Assembly: GCA_012797575.1 (NCBI GenBank)
Contig: JAAZOW010000157.1
Location: 1-12,413, forward strand
Source: Methanomicrobiales archaeon
Lineage (GTDB): Archaea > Halobacteriota > Methanomicrobia > Methanomicrobiales > Methanoculleaceae
Direction of reading: 5' to 3'
Length of the DNA stretch: 12,413 nt
The position numbers were made by a program, and so were the translations under genes. Shown here piece by piece: positions 1 through 7,753 of this stretch (position 1 is its first letter; every line of letters starts with the position of its first letter). The notes below the pieces were generated by a model that saw nothing but the letters and a program-made list of their open reading frames with translations, made no database searches and was not told where the DNA came from.

Positions 1-1
1 C

Positions 2-505
2 ATACCGCTGATCACGATCGACACGGCAACCATTGCGATCAACGTGGGCGGAGCTGCAATCCCGCTCTTCGTGACCATCGGTATGGTCGCAAGGAACCGG
101 GTCTTACTGCCAAAGACTCTCGCCGCCATCGCAGTCGTAACGATCGCCGCCCACATGTTTGCAACACCAGTCCCCGGTCTCGGGATCACCATGCCGTTTT
201 ATATCGCACCCCTCACGGGAGCCGCAGTAGGGCTTCTCCTCGCCCGTGGTTGCCGCACCGCCCCGGAGCTCGCCTACGCAGGTGGAACGATGGGCACCCT
301 GCTCGGTGCCGACATCCTCAACCTTGCAAACCCCACGGTGTTTACATCGCTCGCCGGAGGTGCGGCGACGACCCTCTCCATAGGTGGGGCCGGGATATTC
401 GATGGTATCTTTGTCACCGGGGTATTCTCGGTCCTGCTTGCGGGGTATGCAGGAAGACACCTGCGGCAGAGTGCAGGTGTCTGCCCGCAGGAGCCGGAGG
501 AGTAG
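2..505 (+). CDS. DUF1614 family membrane protein, 5'-truncated
   Basis: The frame is already open at the window edge and reads IPLITIDTATIAINVGGAAIP into the rest, so the true start lies upstream; the GTG at 44 falls inside the protein. The 167 residues seen are strongly hydrophobic, with about four membrane segments separated by short glycine-rich loops. The INVGGAxIP motif and the later GTLLGADILNL stretch are typical, as I remember them, of the DUF1614 family of archaeal and bacterial multi-spanning membrane proteins. The tail (HLRQSAGVCPQEPEE) is polar and probably cytoplasmic. The family has no established function. It ends in tandem TAG stops and is followed by a 250-base gap, so no downstream operon partner is visible. 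Family call is fairly sure; function unknown. Confidence 0.75.
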   Translation: MPLITIDTATIAINVGGAAIPLFVTIGMVARNRVLLPKTLAAIAVVTIAAHMFATPVPGLGITMPFYIAPLTGAAVGLLLARGCRTAPELAYAGGTMGTLLGADILNLANPTVFTSLAGGAATTLSIGGAGIFDGIFVTGVFSVLLAGYAGRHLRQSAGVCPQEPEE

Positions 506-755
506 TAGAGGAGCGGGGGCTAAACCCCTGGTGCATCATGTCACCGTATCTTCAAAGATTTTGACGCGTGCGATGGAACGCCAACGATCACGCGGAATGC
601 GGATAGTAGCCCGGCTTTGCGAGGCCTCCCCCCTCCCGCACAAACCGACCCAGGACACGGTGGAACAGAGGAGAAGAACCCCCAGGCCGCCAAAGCGGAG
701 ATGTCCACACGAGAAATGACCTGGTAGACCCATCAAGATAGGGCTTTCATGGTGG
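506..755. other. Intergenic gap with no supported gene
   Basis: This stretch lies between the ends of two convergent genes. A short GGGG-CTAAA-CCCC hairpin sits just after the upstream stop (about 512-525), without a T tract. I found no tRNA, no C/D box motifs and no credible small protein on either strand. A minus-strand frame stays open across it (down to 536), but its translation is arginine/serine-rich and resembles no family, as expected for random GC-rich sequence. The gap may simply hold the 3' untranslated ends of both transcripts. Confidence 0.5.
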
Positions 756-1679
756 TCATTGCGCTCCATCGCCATCAATGGATGTGGTCGATCCTCCCCG
801 GACCTCTTCCAGAACCTGACAGACCCGGCACACCCTCCCGCACACCTCCCCGCAGACCTCGCAGACCCGGAGTTCCTCCCCCGGCGGTATACCCGGTCCC
901 CGGAGAGCCTCACCGAGATTGACCAGGGAATACTTTGTCGCCGGATGGCGGTAGGTGTAGGCATCGAGGAGGCCCCGGACGTCACCCCGCAGAGCGTCGA
1001 CCGCGTAGGGGCAGCCGGCAAGATCGAAATCTTCGACGTGGAGGAAGGCGTAGAGCGCCACCTCGCGCTCCGGTATGTACATAAACGGCTTTATCCGGGG
1101 AACCAGGGTTGCTACGTTCTGCACCGGGCGGATGAGCCGGTACGCATCGCCCCGGAGGACGTTCATCAGCACCGACTGAGCCTCATCGTCCAGATTGAAC
1201 CCGTAGGCAAACTTCGTAATTCCCTCCTCGCGGGCGATCCGGTTCATAAGCGCCCTCCGGAGCACCCCGCAGTAAGAACAGGAGAGCCTCGTTCCCCTCC
1301 GGCCCACGATCTCATCGAGCGTGATCCCGTACTCCTCCTGGAATGAGGCGGTAGTCCAGGGAACCCCGATACGATCGGCGATAGCCCGTGCCCGGGCCGG
1401 ATCCCGGTAACCACAGATCCCCTCATCCACGGTTATAGCCATCAACCGGATATCCCGGCGTCTGTGGAGAAGTCGGTGGAGGAAGAAGAGGAGGGCGCTT
1501 GAGTCTTTGCCCCCTGAGAGCGCAACCCCCACCACATCCCCGGACTCGATCCAGCAGTGCTCCCGGATCGCCCGCTTTGCCTTCGCCTCAAAATCACGGT
1601 TGAAATGCTGCTCGCAGAGGTGCAGCCCTGAGTAGCGCTGAAAGACGATCGCATCACGGTGACATTTGCTGCACTGCAT
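756..1679 (-). CDS. TtuA/Ncs6-like tRNA 2-thiolation ATPase (TIGR00269 type)
   Basis: This is a 307-residue PP-loop ATPase of the TtuA/Ncs6/CtuA family, which adenylates a tRNA uridine and replaces its 2-oxygen with sulfur (position 34 or 54, depending on subfamily). The PP-loop S55GGKDS60 binds ATP. An N-terminal zinc site is formed by C3xxC6 with C22 and H25. C134, C137 and C223 match the three cysteines that hold a 4Fe-4S cluster in characterised TtuA. The C-terminus has a second cysteine knuckle (C273, C276, C280, C284, C287), with one Cys more than the usual two CxxC pairs. It starts at ATG 1679, which has no clear Shine-Dalgarno sequence; a TATA-like element about 35 bases upstream suggests a very short leader. 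It is divergent from rio2. The exact tRNA position modified cannot be told from sequence alone. Confidence 0.88.
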   Translation of the reverse strand: MQCSKCHRDAIVFQRYSGLHLCEQHFNRDFEAKAKRAIREHCWIESGDVVGVALSGGKDSSALLFFLHRLLHRRRDIRLMAITVDEGICGYRDPARARAIADRIGVPWTTASFQEEYGITLDEIVGRRGTRLSCSYCGVLRRALMNRIAREEGITKFAYGFNLDDEAQSVLMNVLRGDAYRLIRPVQNVATLVPRIKPFMYIPEREVALYAFLHVEDFDLAGCPYAVDALRGDVRGLLDAYTYRHPATKYSLVNLGEALRGPGIPPGEELRVCEVCGEVCGRVCRVCQVLEEVRGGSTTSIDGDGAQ

Positions 1680-1728
1680 GGCATCCCGATCATTCTTTTA
1701 TCCCCACGTCACATAAATGGTGTAGAAT
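1680..1728. promoter_or_regulatory. Divergent promoter region, tRNA thiolase / rio2
   Basis: This 49-base gap must carry promoters for both directions. On the + strand, TTTTATC at 1696-1702 is a TATA-like element about 30 bases before the rio2 ATG. A GGTG at 1719-1722 can act as a partial Shine-Dalgarno. On the minus strand, TTTATGT (1717-1711) would place transcription start around 1688, giving a leader of about ten bases or none. The assignments rest only on spacing and AT-richness. Confidence 0.4.
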
Positions 1729-2589
1729 ATGCCTGTTCCTGCAGAATATGTGCGAGACCTGCACGCCTATGAACTCCGGATCCTGCTTGCCCTTGAACGC
1801 CTCATGCGCCGTTACCGGTGGGTGCCGCTCGAGGTGCTCAGACCGGCCACAGGGTACTCTGAATCCGAGCTCTCCTACCGGCTGGGCAGGCTGATGGCCA
1901 TGGATATGGTCAGGTACGAGAAGGTTCCCTACGAGGGCTACGCTCTGGTCTTCAACGGCTACGATGCGCTCGCCCTAAACGCCCTCACCCGTCGGAACAC
2001 CATTCAGGCGCTTGGGATCCTGATCGGTGTCGGGAAAGAGTCAGAGGTCTGTGAGGCGATGGGCCTTGGGCCAGTGGTACTGAAATTTCATCGCGTCGGA
2101 CAGCGATCGTTTCAGTCTGTCCGTCTGAAGCGCGGCTACATGCCTGAAGCCGGGCACTGCCCCTGGATATTCGCCTCCAGCATCTCGGCGAAGATGGAGT
2201 ACGATGCTTTAAAGATGCTCCATCCAACCGTCTCGGTGCCGCTCCCGATCGACCTGAACCGGCATGTTCTCGTGATGTCGTTCATCCCCGGGGCAGACCT
2301 CGTCAGGGCGACCCTTGAAGAGCCGGAACAGGTTCTCGACGATATCCTCAGAAACATCCGCAAAGCCTACCAGATCGGCATCGTCCACGGTGATTTAAGC
2401 GAATTTAATGTCATGATCGATGAAGAAGGGCAGTGTTGGCTGATCGACTGGCCCCAGTGGGTGGAGACCTGTCACCCGAACGCTGACGACCTTCTCAGGC
2501 GAGACATCGAGAATATCCTCCAGTACTTCAGGCGTAAATATGGTATCGAATACGCTTTTGACGAAGCACTGGCAAAGGTGGTGGAGTGA
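1729..2589 (+). CDS. rio2: RIO2-type serine/threonine protein kinase
   Basis: This is a 286-residue archaeal RIO2 atypical kinase, close to the usual length. Residues 1-90 form the RIO2-specific winged-helix domain, with the typical N-terminal stretch Y17..LALERLM. The kinase domain follows: flexible P-loop G100VGKES105, ATP-anchoring lysine in VVLKF (K119), catalytic loop H220GDLSEFN227 with D222 and N227, and the metal-binding aspartate in LIDWPQ (D240). All key residues are present, so it should be active as an ATPase/kinase. RIO2 proteins act in late maturation of the small ribosomal subunit; this is family knowledge. It is the first gene of an operon, and its TGA overlaps the GTG start of the DUF460 gene by four bases, so the two are likely translationally coupled. 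Confidence 0.95.
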   Translation: MPVPAEYVRDLHAYELRILLALERLMRRYRWVPLEVLRPATGYSESELSYRLGRLMAMDMVRYEKVPYEGYALVFNGYDALALNALTRRNTIQALGILIGVGKESEVCEAMGLGPVVLKFHRVGQRSFQSVRLKRGYMPEAGHCPWIFASSISAKMEYDALKMLHPTVSVPLPIDLNRHVLVMSFIPGADLVRATLEEPEQVLDDILRNIRKAYQIGIVHGDLSEFNVMIDEEGQCWLIDWPQWVETCHPNADDLLRRDIENILQYFRRKYGIEYAFDEALAKVVE

Positions 2590-4535
2590 AGGTCTTTGGA
2601 ATCGATATCATCAAAGGTTCGGTCCGTTCCCGTACCCGGCGGCCTGTCTATGCTCTCTGCAGAATGGAAGGGGGCGAGATCCTCGGGGTGGAGGAGGTCA
2701 CCGGGTTCCGTCTCCAGCGGATCCTCGCCGAGGAGCAGCCGGAGATCCTAGCGGTAGACAGCCTCCAGGAGATCGCAGCCGACCGGAACGAACTCTACGT
2801 CTTCCTGCAGGCCCTCCCGCCATCGACAAAACTCGTTCAGGTGACCGGCGGCGAGCGGAAAGAGACCCTCGGAAAGGTTGCCGCCCGATACAACATCAGC
2901 TTCAACCGGTTTGACCCCTACGCTGAGGCCCGGACCACGGCGCAGGTGGCCTCCCTCGGGGCGGGGGTCGAGGTGATAGCGTTTGAGAATACCACCGACA
3001 TCGTGGTGAGCAGGCGCCGGTCGCCGGGAAGGGGTGGGTGGAGCCAGAACCGGTACACGAGGAAGATCCATGGCGCAGTGCGGCAGAAAGCTCGGGAGAT
3101 CGAGGAGAGGCTCCGGGGTGCCGGCCTCGATTACGAGAAGAAAGAGGCAGAGGCTTTCGGTGGCCACTCAAGGGTCACCTTCCGGGTCGTCGCCCCCCGG
3201 AGTATGGTCCCGATCTCCTCATCCCGTGGCGCCGATGTCCAGGTCAGGGTAGCGGGCAGAGAGCTTGAACGAATACGGTTCGAACCGCTCTCCAGTCGTC
3301 CCCGCTACCTGATCGTCGGACTCGATCCCGGGACGACGACCGGGATCGCCGCTCTGGACCTCGATGGCAACCTGGCCCTCCTCACAAGTTCCCGGCAGAT
3401 GACCATGTCCGACATCGTCGAGGAGCTCTACCGCACTGGAAAACCGCTCATCATCGCCTCCGATGTCCAGCAGATGCCCTACTCGGTCGAGAAGATCCGT
3501 CGGGCATTCAACGCCATCCCCTACACTCCGAAGCAGTCGCTCCCGGTAGAGACGAAGTACGACCTGACCGCCGGTTTCTCGTACACCAACGACCACGAGC
3601 GCGATGCCCTCTCGGCGGCGCTGGACGCTTACCGGAGTCTTCAGAACAAGTTCCGAAACATTGCAAAGCGGGTGCAGCCCGGGTTTGACCTCGATGAAGT
3701 TCGGGCGCGGGTGCTCCGAGGCCAATCTCTCGACGCGGTCATCACCGAGATGCAGGGGGCCCCTACCGCCCCGAAACCCGCCCCGCCTGCGGAGGCGGTT
3801 CCTGAACGGCCCGTGGAGGATGAGCGGGTGATGGCACTCGATGGTATGGTGAAGCGGCTCCGGAGTTACGTGCGGGAACTGCAGGATGACGTTCGGGAAC
3901 GTGATCGCGAGGTGGAACGGTTACAACAGACCCTGCGGCGGGAACGCTCTGCTGCCGGGCGGAAGATGCGACGGGACGCGGAATTGACGACGAAAGATGC
4001 CACAATCGAGAACCTGCGCCGGCAGCTCCGCGGCGAGCGGCGGCGGTCCCGGCGATTGAAGAAGCGCCTGGAGCGCCTACAGACCGTCGCAAAGATCGAG
4101 GTATCCGAGGACTACACCCCGCTCAAGGTGCTTGACTCCCTGACCCGGGAAGGTGTGCGGGGTCTTCAGGAGGGGATCGGGATCGTCAGAGGCGATATCC
4201 TCTATATCCCCAAGGCCCACGGCTGGGGACGAGGCGTGGTGAAGGATCTCGTGGAGATGGATGTGCGGGCACTGGTCATCGGCGGGGAGCCCCCCGATCC
4301 TCACCTGGTCAGGGTCGCCCGGGAGGCTGTTCTCCCCCTCCTCTCGGCCGACTCGGTCAAACCGGAGATCAGAGGCAGAACTGGGGCGGCGAAGACCGAT
4401 CTCATCGACGATGCCATCGGAGAGTGGGAGGAGGGACAGAAGGAGTACCGACGCGAGAGGGAGGCCGAACGGCTCGAGTACCTCTTCAGGGAGTACCGGA
4501 GCGAGCGGGAGAAGGAGGTGCGTCGCGGTGGATGA
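2586..4535 (+). CDS. DUF460 (COG2433) protein: RNase H-like fold with coiled coil
   Basis: This 649-residue archaeal protein has several parts. Residues 1-235 form the conserved DUF460 N-terminal region (starts MKVFGID, contains an LAVDSLQEIA strand). Residues 240-355 look like an RNase H/RuvC/YqgF-type fold, with strand-1 motif IVGLDPGTTTG (D247), a second strand ending IIASDVQ (D293) and a final helix HERDALSAALDAY (D340), so a complete acidic triad is plausible. A Pro/Ala-rich linker (390-410) precedes a highly charged coiled coil (about 415-505), followed by a small C-terminal domain and a charged tail. The GTG start overlaps the rio2 stop and has an AGGTGGTG ribosome binding site at 2576-2583. 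No substrate has been shown for the family, as far as I know; a nucleic-acid role is inferred from the fold and from sitting between rio2 and thiL. Confidence 0.88.
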   Translation: MKVFGIDIIKGSVRSRTRRPVYALCRMEGGEILGVEEVTGFRLQRILAEEQPEILAVDSLQEIAADRNELYVFLQALPPSTKLVQVTGGERKETLGKVAARYNISFNRFDPYAEARTTAQVASLGAGVEVIAFENTTDIVVSRRRSPGRGGWSQNRYTRKIHGAVRQKAREIEERLRGAGLDYEKKEAEAFGGHSRVTFRVVAPRSMVPISSSRGADVQVRVAGRELERIRFEPLSSRPRYLIVGLDPGTTTGIAALDLDGNLALLTSSRQMTMSDIVEELYRTGKPLIIASDVQQMPYSVEKIRRAFNAIPYTPKQSLPVETKYDLTAGFSYTNDHERDALSAALDAYRSLQNKFRNIAKRVQPGFDLDEVRARVLRGQSLDAVITEMQGAPTAPKPAPPAEAVPERPVEDERVMALDGMVKRLRSYVRELQDDVRERDREVERLQQTLRRERSAAGRKMRRDAELTTKDATIENLRRQLRGERRRSRRLKKRLERLQTVAKIEVSEDYTPLKVLDSLTREGVRGLQEGIGIVRGDILYIPKAHGWGRGVVKDLVEMDVRALVIGGEPPDPHLVRVAREAVLPLLSADSVKPEIRGRTGAAKTDLIDDAIGEWEEGQKEYRREREAERLEYLFREYRSEREKEVRRGG

Positions 4536-5397
4536 GCGGGGCCTGCATCGATTGATCGGGACGATCATCGACCCTGAGCGGCTTGAAGATGACTGTGCCG
4601 TCATCCCCTGCGGGAACGGCCTCCTCCTGGTCGCGAGCACCGATATGCTCCACGAGATCACCGACTTTCCAGCGGGGATGACCGACTGGCAGATTGGCTG
4701 GATGGCGGTGGCGGTCACGCTCTCTGATCTGGCGAGCATGGGTGCAACACCGGGACAGGTACTCCTCGCGGTCGGCCTTGATAGGCCGGAACGGCTCTCC
4801 GGGATTATGGTGGGCGCCCGGGACTGCTGCACGATGTTTGGCGCCGAGCTCGTGGGCGGAGATCTCGACGCCCACCAGGAGCTGACACTTGTGAGCACCG
4901 GACTCGGGACCGTCTCCCCGGAGCACCTGGTGCGGCGGCGGGGAGCGCGGCCGGGAGACATCATTGCGGTCACCGGGCCGCTCGGAGAGGCTGAAGCCGC
5001 TCTTGCGGGCTACGATCAACATAGAAAAGAGCTCCTCGAGCCCCAGCCCCGCATGAAGGAGGGGGAGATCCTCGGCCGTGCCGGGGTCTCGGCGATGATG
5101 GACATCTCAGACGGGCTTGCAGTCTCCCTCTACGACCTGTTCGCGGTGAACGATTGCGGGTTCTCCATTGACACCACCCGCCTCCCGCTCCCGGCAGGAG
5201 TCCCGGAGGATGAGGCCCGGGAACTTGCACTCTACGGCGGGGGGGACTTTGAACTCCTCTTCTCTGCACCACCAGGTCTCCTCCCGGTGTCGGGGGTCAG
5301 GGCGCATGTCATCGGGGAAGTCATCCCTGAGCGGGTGGTGCTCGCGGATGGAGAGCCGCTCGAACGCCGGGGATACCTGCACGCGTGGGACGGTTAA
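4528..5397 (+). CDS. thiL: Thiamine-monophosphate kinase
   Basis: ThiL phosphorylates thiamine monophosphate with ATP to give thiamine diphosphate. The GTG at 4528 is chosen as start because a perfect GGAGGTG lies seven bases upstream (4514-4520) and the protein then begins in register with ThiL, giving 289 residues. It overlaps the DUF460 gene by eight bases. The PurM/ThiL fold motifs occur in order: DDCAV (D21, D22), STD (D39), AVTLSDLASMGA (64-73), G110GD112, MDISDGL (191-197) and GGGDFELLF (237-245). The last motif is usually GGEDYEL; here the acidic Glu is replaced by Gly, probably family variation. As third gene of the operon its link to rio2/DUF460 may be only shared expression. Its TAA overlaps the stop of the opposite yhfC-like gene in one TTAA. 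Confidence 0.95.
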   Translation: MDERGLHRLIGTIIDPERLEDDCAVIPCGNGLLLVASTDMLHEITDFPAGMTDWQIGWMAVAVTLSDLASMGATPGQVLLAVGLDRPERLSGIMVGARDCCTMFGAELVGGDLDAHQELTLVSTGLGTVSPEHLVRRRGARPGDIIAVTGPLGEAEAALAGYDQHRKELLEPQPRMKEGEILGRAGVSAMMDISDGLAVSLYDLFAVNDCGFSIDTTRLPLPAGVPEDEARELALYGGGDFELLFSAPPGLLPVSGVRAHVIGEVIPERVVLADGEPLERRGYLHAWDG

Positions 5398-6176
5398 GAG
5401 GTGGATCGTTCCCCCATCCGCCGCCACTGCGCGAAGATGTACGCAAGGCCAGCGATCGCGAAGATGAATATCACCGCCTCGGTCACCAGGACCCCCTGGG
5501 TCTGGACGAGGTAGACTGCAGCGGCATCCACAGCAGCATGCCAGAGGATGGCGAGGATAAGGAACGCTTTCCTCTCATAGACGACGGCGGCAAGTACCAT
5601 GAGAGACCAGGCGACGTGCAGGGTGATTGTCATCATCCGTTCAGCGAGGCCTGGCAGGATATCCAGCGGCGTAAGACTCCGGAGGGTCTCGATCTGTGCC
5701 ATGACGGCCGGATCGTCGGGCAGAGGGACGACCCCGTTGCTCGCAAGAGCGATGTAGGTGATCATGCTTGAGATGACGAGGAGTGCGACGATGATGCTCT
5801 CGACACCGCCCCACCCGGCCCCGAACTGGAGGCCGACCTCCCGGGTGAGGGGTATATCCCGCCGCCTGAAGTAGTAGCGGTAGACGAGGTAGCGGCCGAC
5901 CTCCTCGAAGAGGCCGGCGAGGAGGCCGAGGTAGAGGGCGAGGCCCACAAGGGGTGCTGCTGTTCCAAGCGGCAGGAGGGCACGGGAGAGTGGGACCTGT
6001 GTCGCAAGAACAAGGGGGGTGTGGATGACCTGCACGACGATGAAGAAGAGAGCACCGAGCCCGAAGACTCGCCACGGGACACCGAACCTCCGGACGATCC
6101 AGTAGCCAAGTGTGAGCGGGACAGCGATCTCGAGCAGGGCGACGACGGCAAACGTGGCTACGACCAGCGAGTCCAT
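5394..6176 (-). CDS. YhfC-family intramembrane metalloprotease-like protein
   Basis: From ATG 6176 this is a 260-residue protein with about seven membrane segments, the first starting directly after the start codon. It carries the motifs of the YhfC branch of the CAAX-protease/PrsW-like superfamily: E91E92xxR95 in FEEVGRYLVYRYY, then GAGWGGVES (E126), H187 in LHVAWS and H213 in LWHAAVD. These residues would form the intramembrane metal site. The substrate is unknown. A longer frame opens at 6356, but its extra N-terminus is not membrane-like and overlaps the acyltransferase gene on the other strand. A second in-frame ATG (6248) would overlap the acyltransferase ATG itself. A start at 6176, with an AT-rich element about 29 bases upstream, is more reasonable. 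Confidence 0.8.
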   Translation of the reverse strand: MDSLVVATFAVVALLEIAVPLTLGYWIVRRFGVPWRVFGLGALFFIVVQVIHTPLVLATQVPLSRALLPLGTAAPLVGLALYLGLLAGLFEEVGRYLVYRYYFRRRDIPLTREVGLQFGAGWGGVESIIVALLVISSMITYIALASNGVVPLPDDPAVMAQIETLRSLTPLDILPGLAERMMTITLHVAWSLMVLAAVVYERKAFLILAILWHAAVDAAAVYLVQTQGVLVTEAVIFIFAIAGLAYIFAQWRRMGERSTS

Positions 6177-6246
6177 GTGAGGGGATACGTATAACCAACT
6201 ACTTAATTGTTGCCAGACCACGGGTAGTGAGGATATCTCGATCTCC
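6177..6246. promoter_or_regulatory. Divergent promoter region, yhfC-like / acyltransferase
   Basis: This 70-base gap holds two AT-rich patches: ATACGTATAAC (6185-6195) and ACTTAATTGT (6201-6210). The second is about 29 bases ahead of the yhfC-like ATG at 6176 and could serve a near-leaderless transcript. For the acyltransferase either patch would start RNA around 6218-6231; GTGAGG at 6227-6232 is a rather distant Shine-Dalgarno (14 bases before the ATG). Assignments are tentative. Confidence 0.35.
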
Positions 6247-7323
6247 ATGAGCGTAGCGCACCCCAAGGGCGGTGCAGCCCGGTTCTCGAACAACTTTGAC
6301 TTCCTGCGGTTCGTCGCTGTGACGGCTATCATCGTCACACATGCCCACTCGCTCACGATGGGCTACCCGAATATGCGGCTCTACGACCCCTTCCTCCTCA
6401 TGGGACAGGCGGCGCTTGCGGCATTCTTCGTCATCAGCGGCTACCTCATACCGGTGAGCTGGGAGTCGACCGCATCCCTGCCCCGATTCGCCTGGAAACG
6501 GTTCCTCAGGATCGTTCCACCCCTCATCCCCGCGGTCTTCATCACGCTTTTCGTCATCGGACCGTTGATGACATCCCTTCCACCGGGTGAATACTACGGC
6601 GCCCTCTTCTCTCTAGAGGGGATCCTCAAGGTTCCGTTCTTTGAAAACGGAAGTGTTTTAGGACTCTTCCAGGGAAACCCGGTGCAATTCGTGAACGGAT
6701 CGCTCTGGATCATACCGGTCGAGATCGTGATGTACGGGGTCGTTGCTGTCCTGGGTCTCACCGGACTCCTACGGCGGCGGAGCGCAATCATCGGCCTTTC
6801 CGCAATAAACGTCCTCCTCTGGATGATCTGGTTCGACGATCCCAGGATGGCAAAGGTCAGGTTCACCCTCTACTTCCTCATCGGCGCCTATCTCTCTCTC
6901 CACCGGCAGAGTATCACCTACCGGCCACTCGTCGCCGGGATCCTCCTCATGGTGCTCGGGCTCTCTGTGCTGACACCCTATCCTCTGGTTGCCGGGGTCA
7001 TCTGTATCCCTTATCTCGTCCTCTATGCTGCCCAGATCCGGATCCCGCTCCTGAACAGCTTCGGGAGGGGGGGAGATTTCACCTATGGGATGTATATCTA
7101 CCACTACCCGATCCAGCAGGCGCTCATCCAGGCCTCAGGAAACACCCTCACCCTCCCGGCACTCTGTGGACTCTCTCTCCTGCTGGTGTTCCCTCTGGCG
7201 TTCCTCTCCTGGCACACGATCGAGAAGTGGGCACTTGCGGCAAAGAACCTGAATTCCATGGACCTGCGGCGGATCTTTAGACTCCCCCAGACCGTCACCG
7301 GCCCGGAGACTGCCCGGAAATGA
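6247..7323 (+). CDS. Acyltransferase family 3 (AT3) integral membrane protein
   Basis: This 358-residue membrane protein of the AT3 superfamily transfers acyl groups to extracytoplasmic glycans or lipids. The start NNFDFLRFVAVTAIIVTHAHS contains the conserved R-x10-H pair (R21, H32) needed for acyl transfer, followed by FFVISGYLI (60-68), a hallmark of these proteins. About ten membrane segments fill the rest, and the end (SWHTIEKWALAAKN) resembles the usual iEkp terminal motif before a short cytoplasmic tail. No fused SGNH domain is present. The acceptor cannot be told; a cell-surface polysaccharide or glycan is inferred from the family. Its 3' end overlaps the opposing C-GCAxxG-C-C gene by 29 bases. 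Confidence 0.9.
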   Translation: MSVAHPKGGAARFSNNFDFLRFVAVTAIIVTHAHSLTMGYPNMRLYDPFLLMGQAALAAFFVISGYLIPVSWESTASLPRFAWKRFLRIVPPLIPAVFITLFVIGPLMTSLPPGEYYGALFSLEGILKVPFFENGSVLGLFQGNPVQFVNGSLWIIPVEIVMYGVVAVLGLTGLLRRRSAIIGLSAINVLLWMIWFDDPRMAKVRFTLYFLIGAYLSLHRQSITYRPLVAGILLMVLGLSVLTPYPLVAGVICIPYLVLYAAQIRIPLLNSFGRGGDFTYGMYIYHYPIQQALIQASGNTLTLPALCGLSLLLVFPLAFLSWHTIEKWALAAKNLNSMDLRRIFRLPQTVTGPETARK

Positions 7324-7753
7324 TGGAGTCGAGGATCTCCACCGCATCCCTGACGTATCCAGGGCAGACGATCCGGGTGAGCTTCCCTTCCCTTGCCCGC
7401 GAAAGTCCCTCTTCGGTCGAGAGGTCGCATCCGAGGAGTTCGGTACAGGATATCGCGCCGTTCCGGTCAGTGAACCGGGCGATGAATTCCTGGACGAGCG
7501 CGTGGGTCTTGTCGTTCGCCTTCTTCTCGGTGGGCCCGGTACCGCCAAACGAGAGCCCGAGAACAAGGATCGCCCCCGTGACTGCCCCGCAGGCGCCCCC
7601 AGTCCGCCCCATCCCGCCGCCAAATCCCGTGGCAGCCCGGAGAATAACCTCTTCGGGGATGCCAAGGTCAGCCGCAAAGACCGAGCTTGTCGCCTGTGCG
7701 CAGTTGTAGCCCGCCATGAAGCGGGAGACTGCTTCTTCCTGCCTCTTCGCCAT
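7295..7753 (-). CDS. C-GCAxxG-C-C family (PF09719-type) redox-like protein
   Basis: From ATG 7753 this is a 152-residue protein of the C_GCAxxG_C_C family, named for its cysteine pattern. It shows FMAGYNCAQA (C18), the glycine-rich GFGGGMGRTGGACGAVTGA (C55), then C103, C109 (CTELLGCDLS) and C130 (VCPGYV). The cysteines suggest a metal or redox centre, and members are often found beside redox enzymes, but I know of no proven function. The frame extends upstream to 7903, but that part lacks family similarity and runs over the C/D sRNA and its promoter on the other strand, so the internal ATG just before the conserved block is preferred. No Shine-Dalgarno is evident. Its end overlaps the acyltransferase gene. 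Confidence 0.85.
   Translation of the reverse strand: MAKRQEEAVSRFMAGYNCAQATSSVFAADLGIPEEVILRAATGFGGGMGRTGGACGAVTGAILVLGLSFGGTGPTEKKANDKTHALVQEFIARFTDRNGAISCTELLGCDLSTEEGLSRAREGKLTRIVCPGYVRDAVEILDSIISGQSPGR

Noticed and set aside
536..1021. Minus-strand open frame of 161 codons crossing the 506-755 gap
   Set aside because: Half of it overlaps the tRNA thiolation gene in another frame, and the gap portion is Arg/Ser-rich with no recognisable family; GC-rich DNA keeps frames open by chance.
3276..3287. CGGTTCGAACCG, resembling a tRNA T-loop
   Set aside because: It is a 12-bp palindrome inside the DUF460 coding region encoding IRFEP; no acceptor stem, anticodon arm or CCA-side pairing surrounds it.
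4261..4527. Upstream extension of the thiL frame to an ATG at 4261
   Set aside because: It overlaps the DUF460 gene by 275 bases, and its translation has no ThiL similarity; the GTG at 4528 has a perfect GGAGGTG ribosome binding site.
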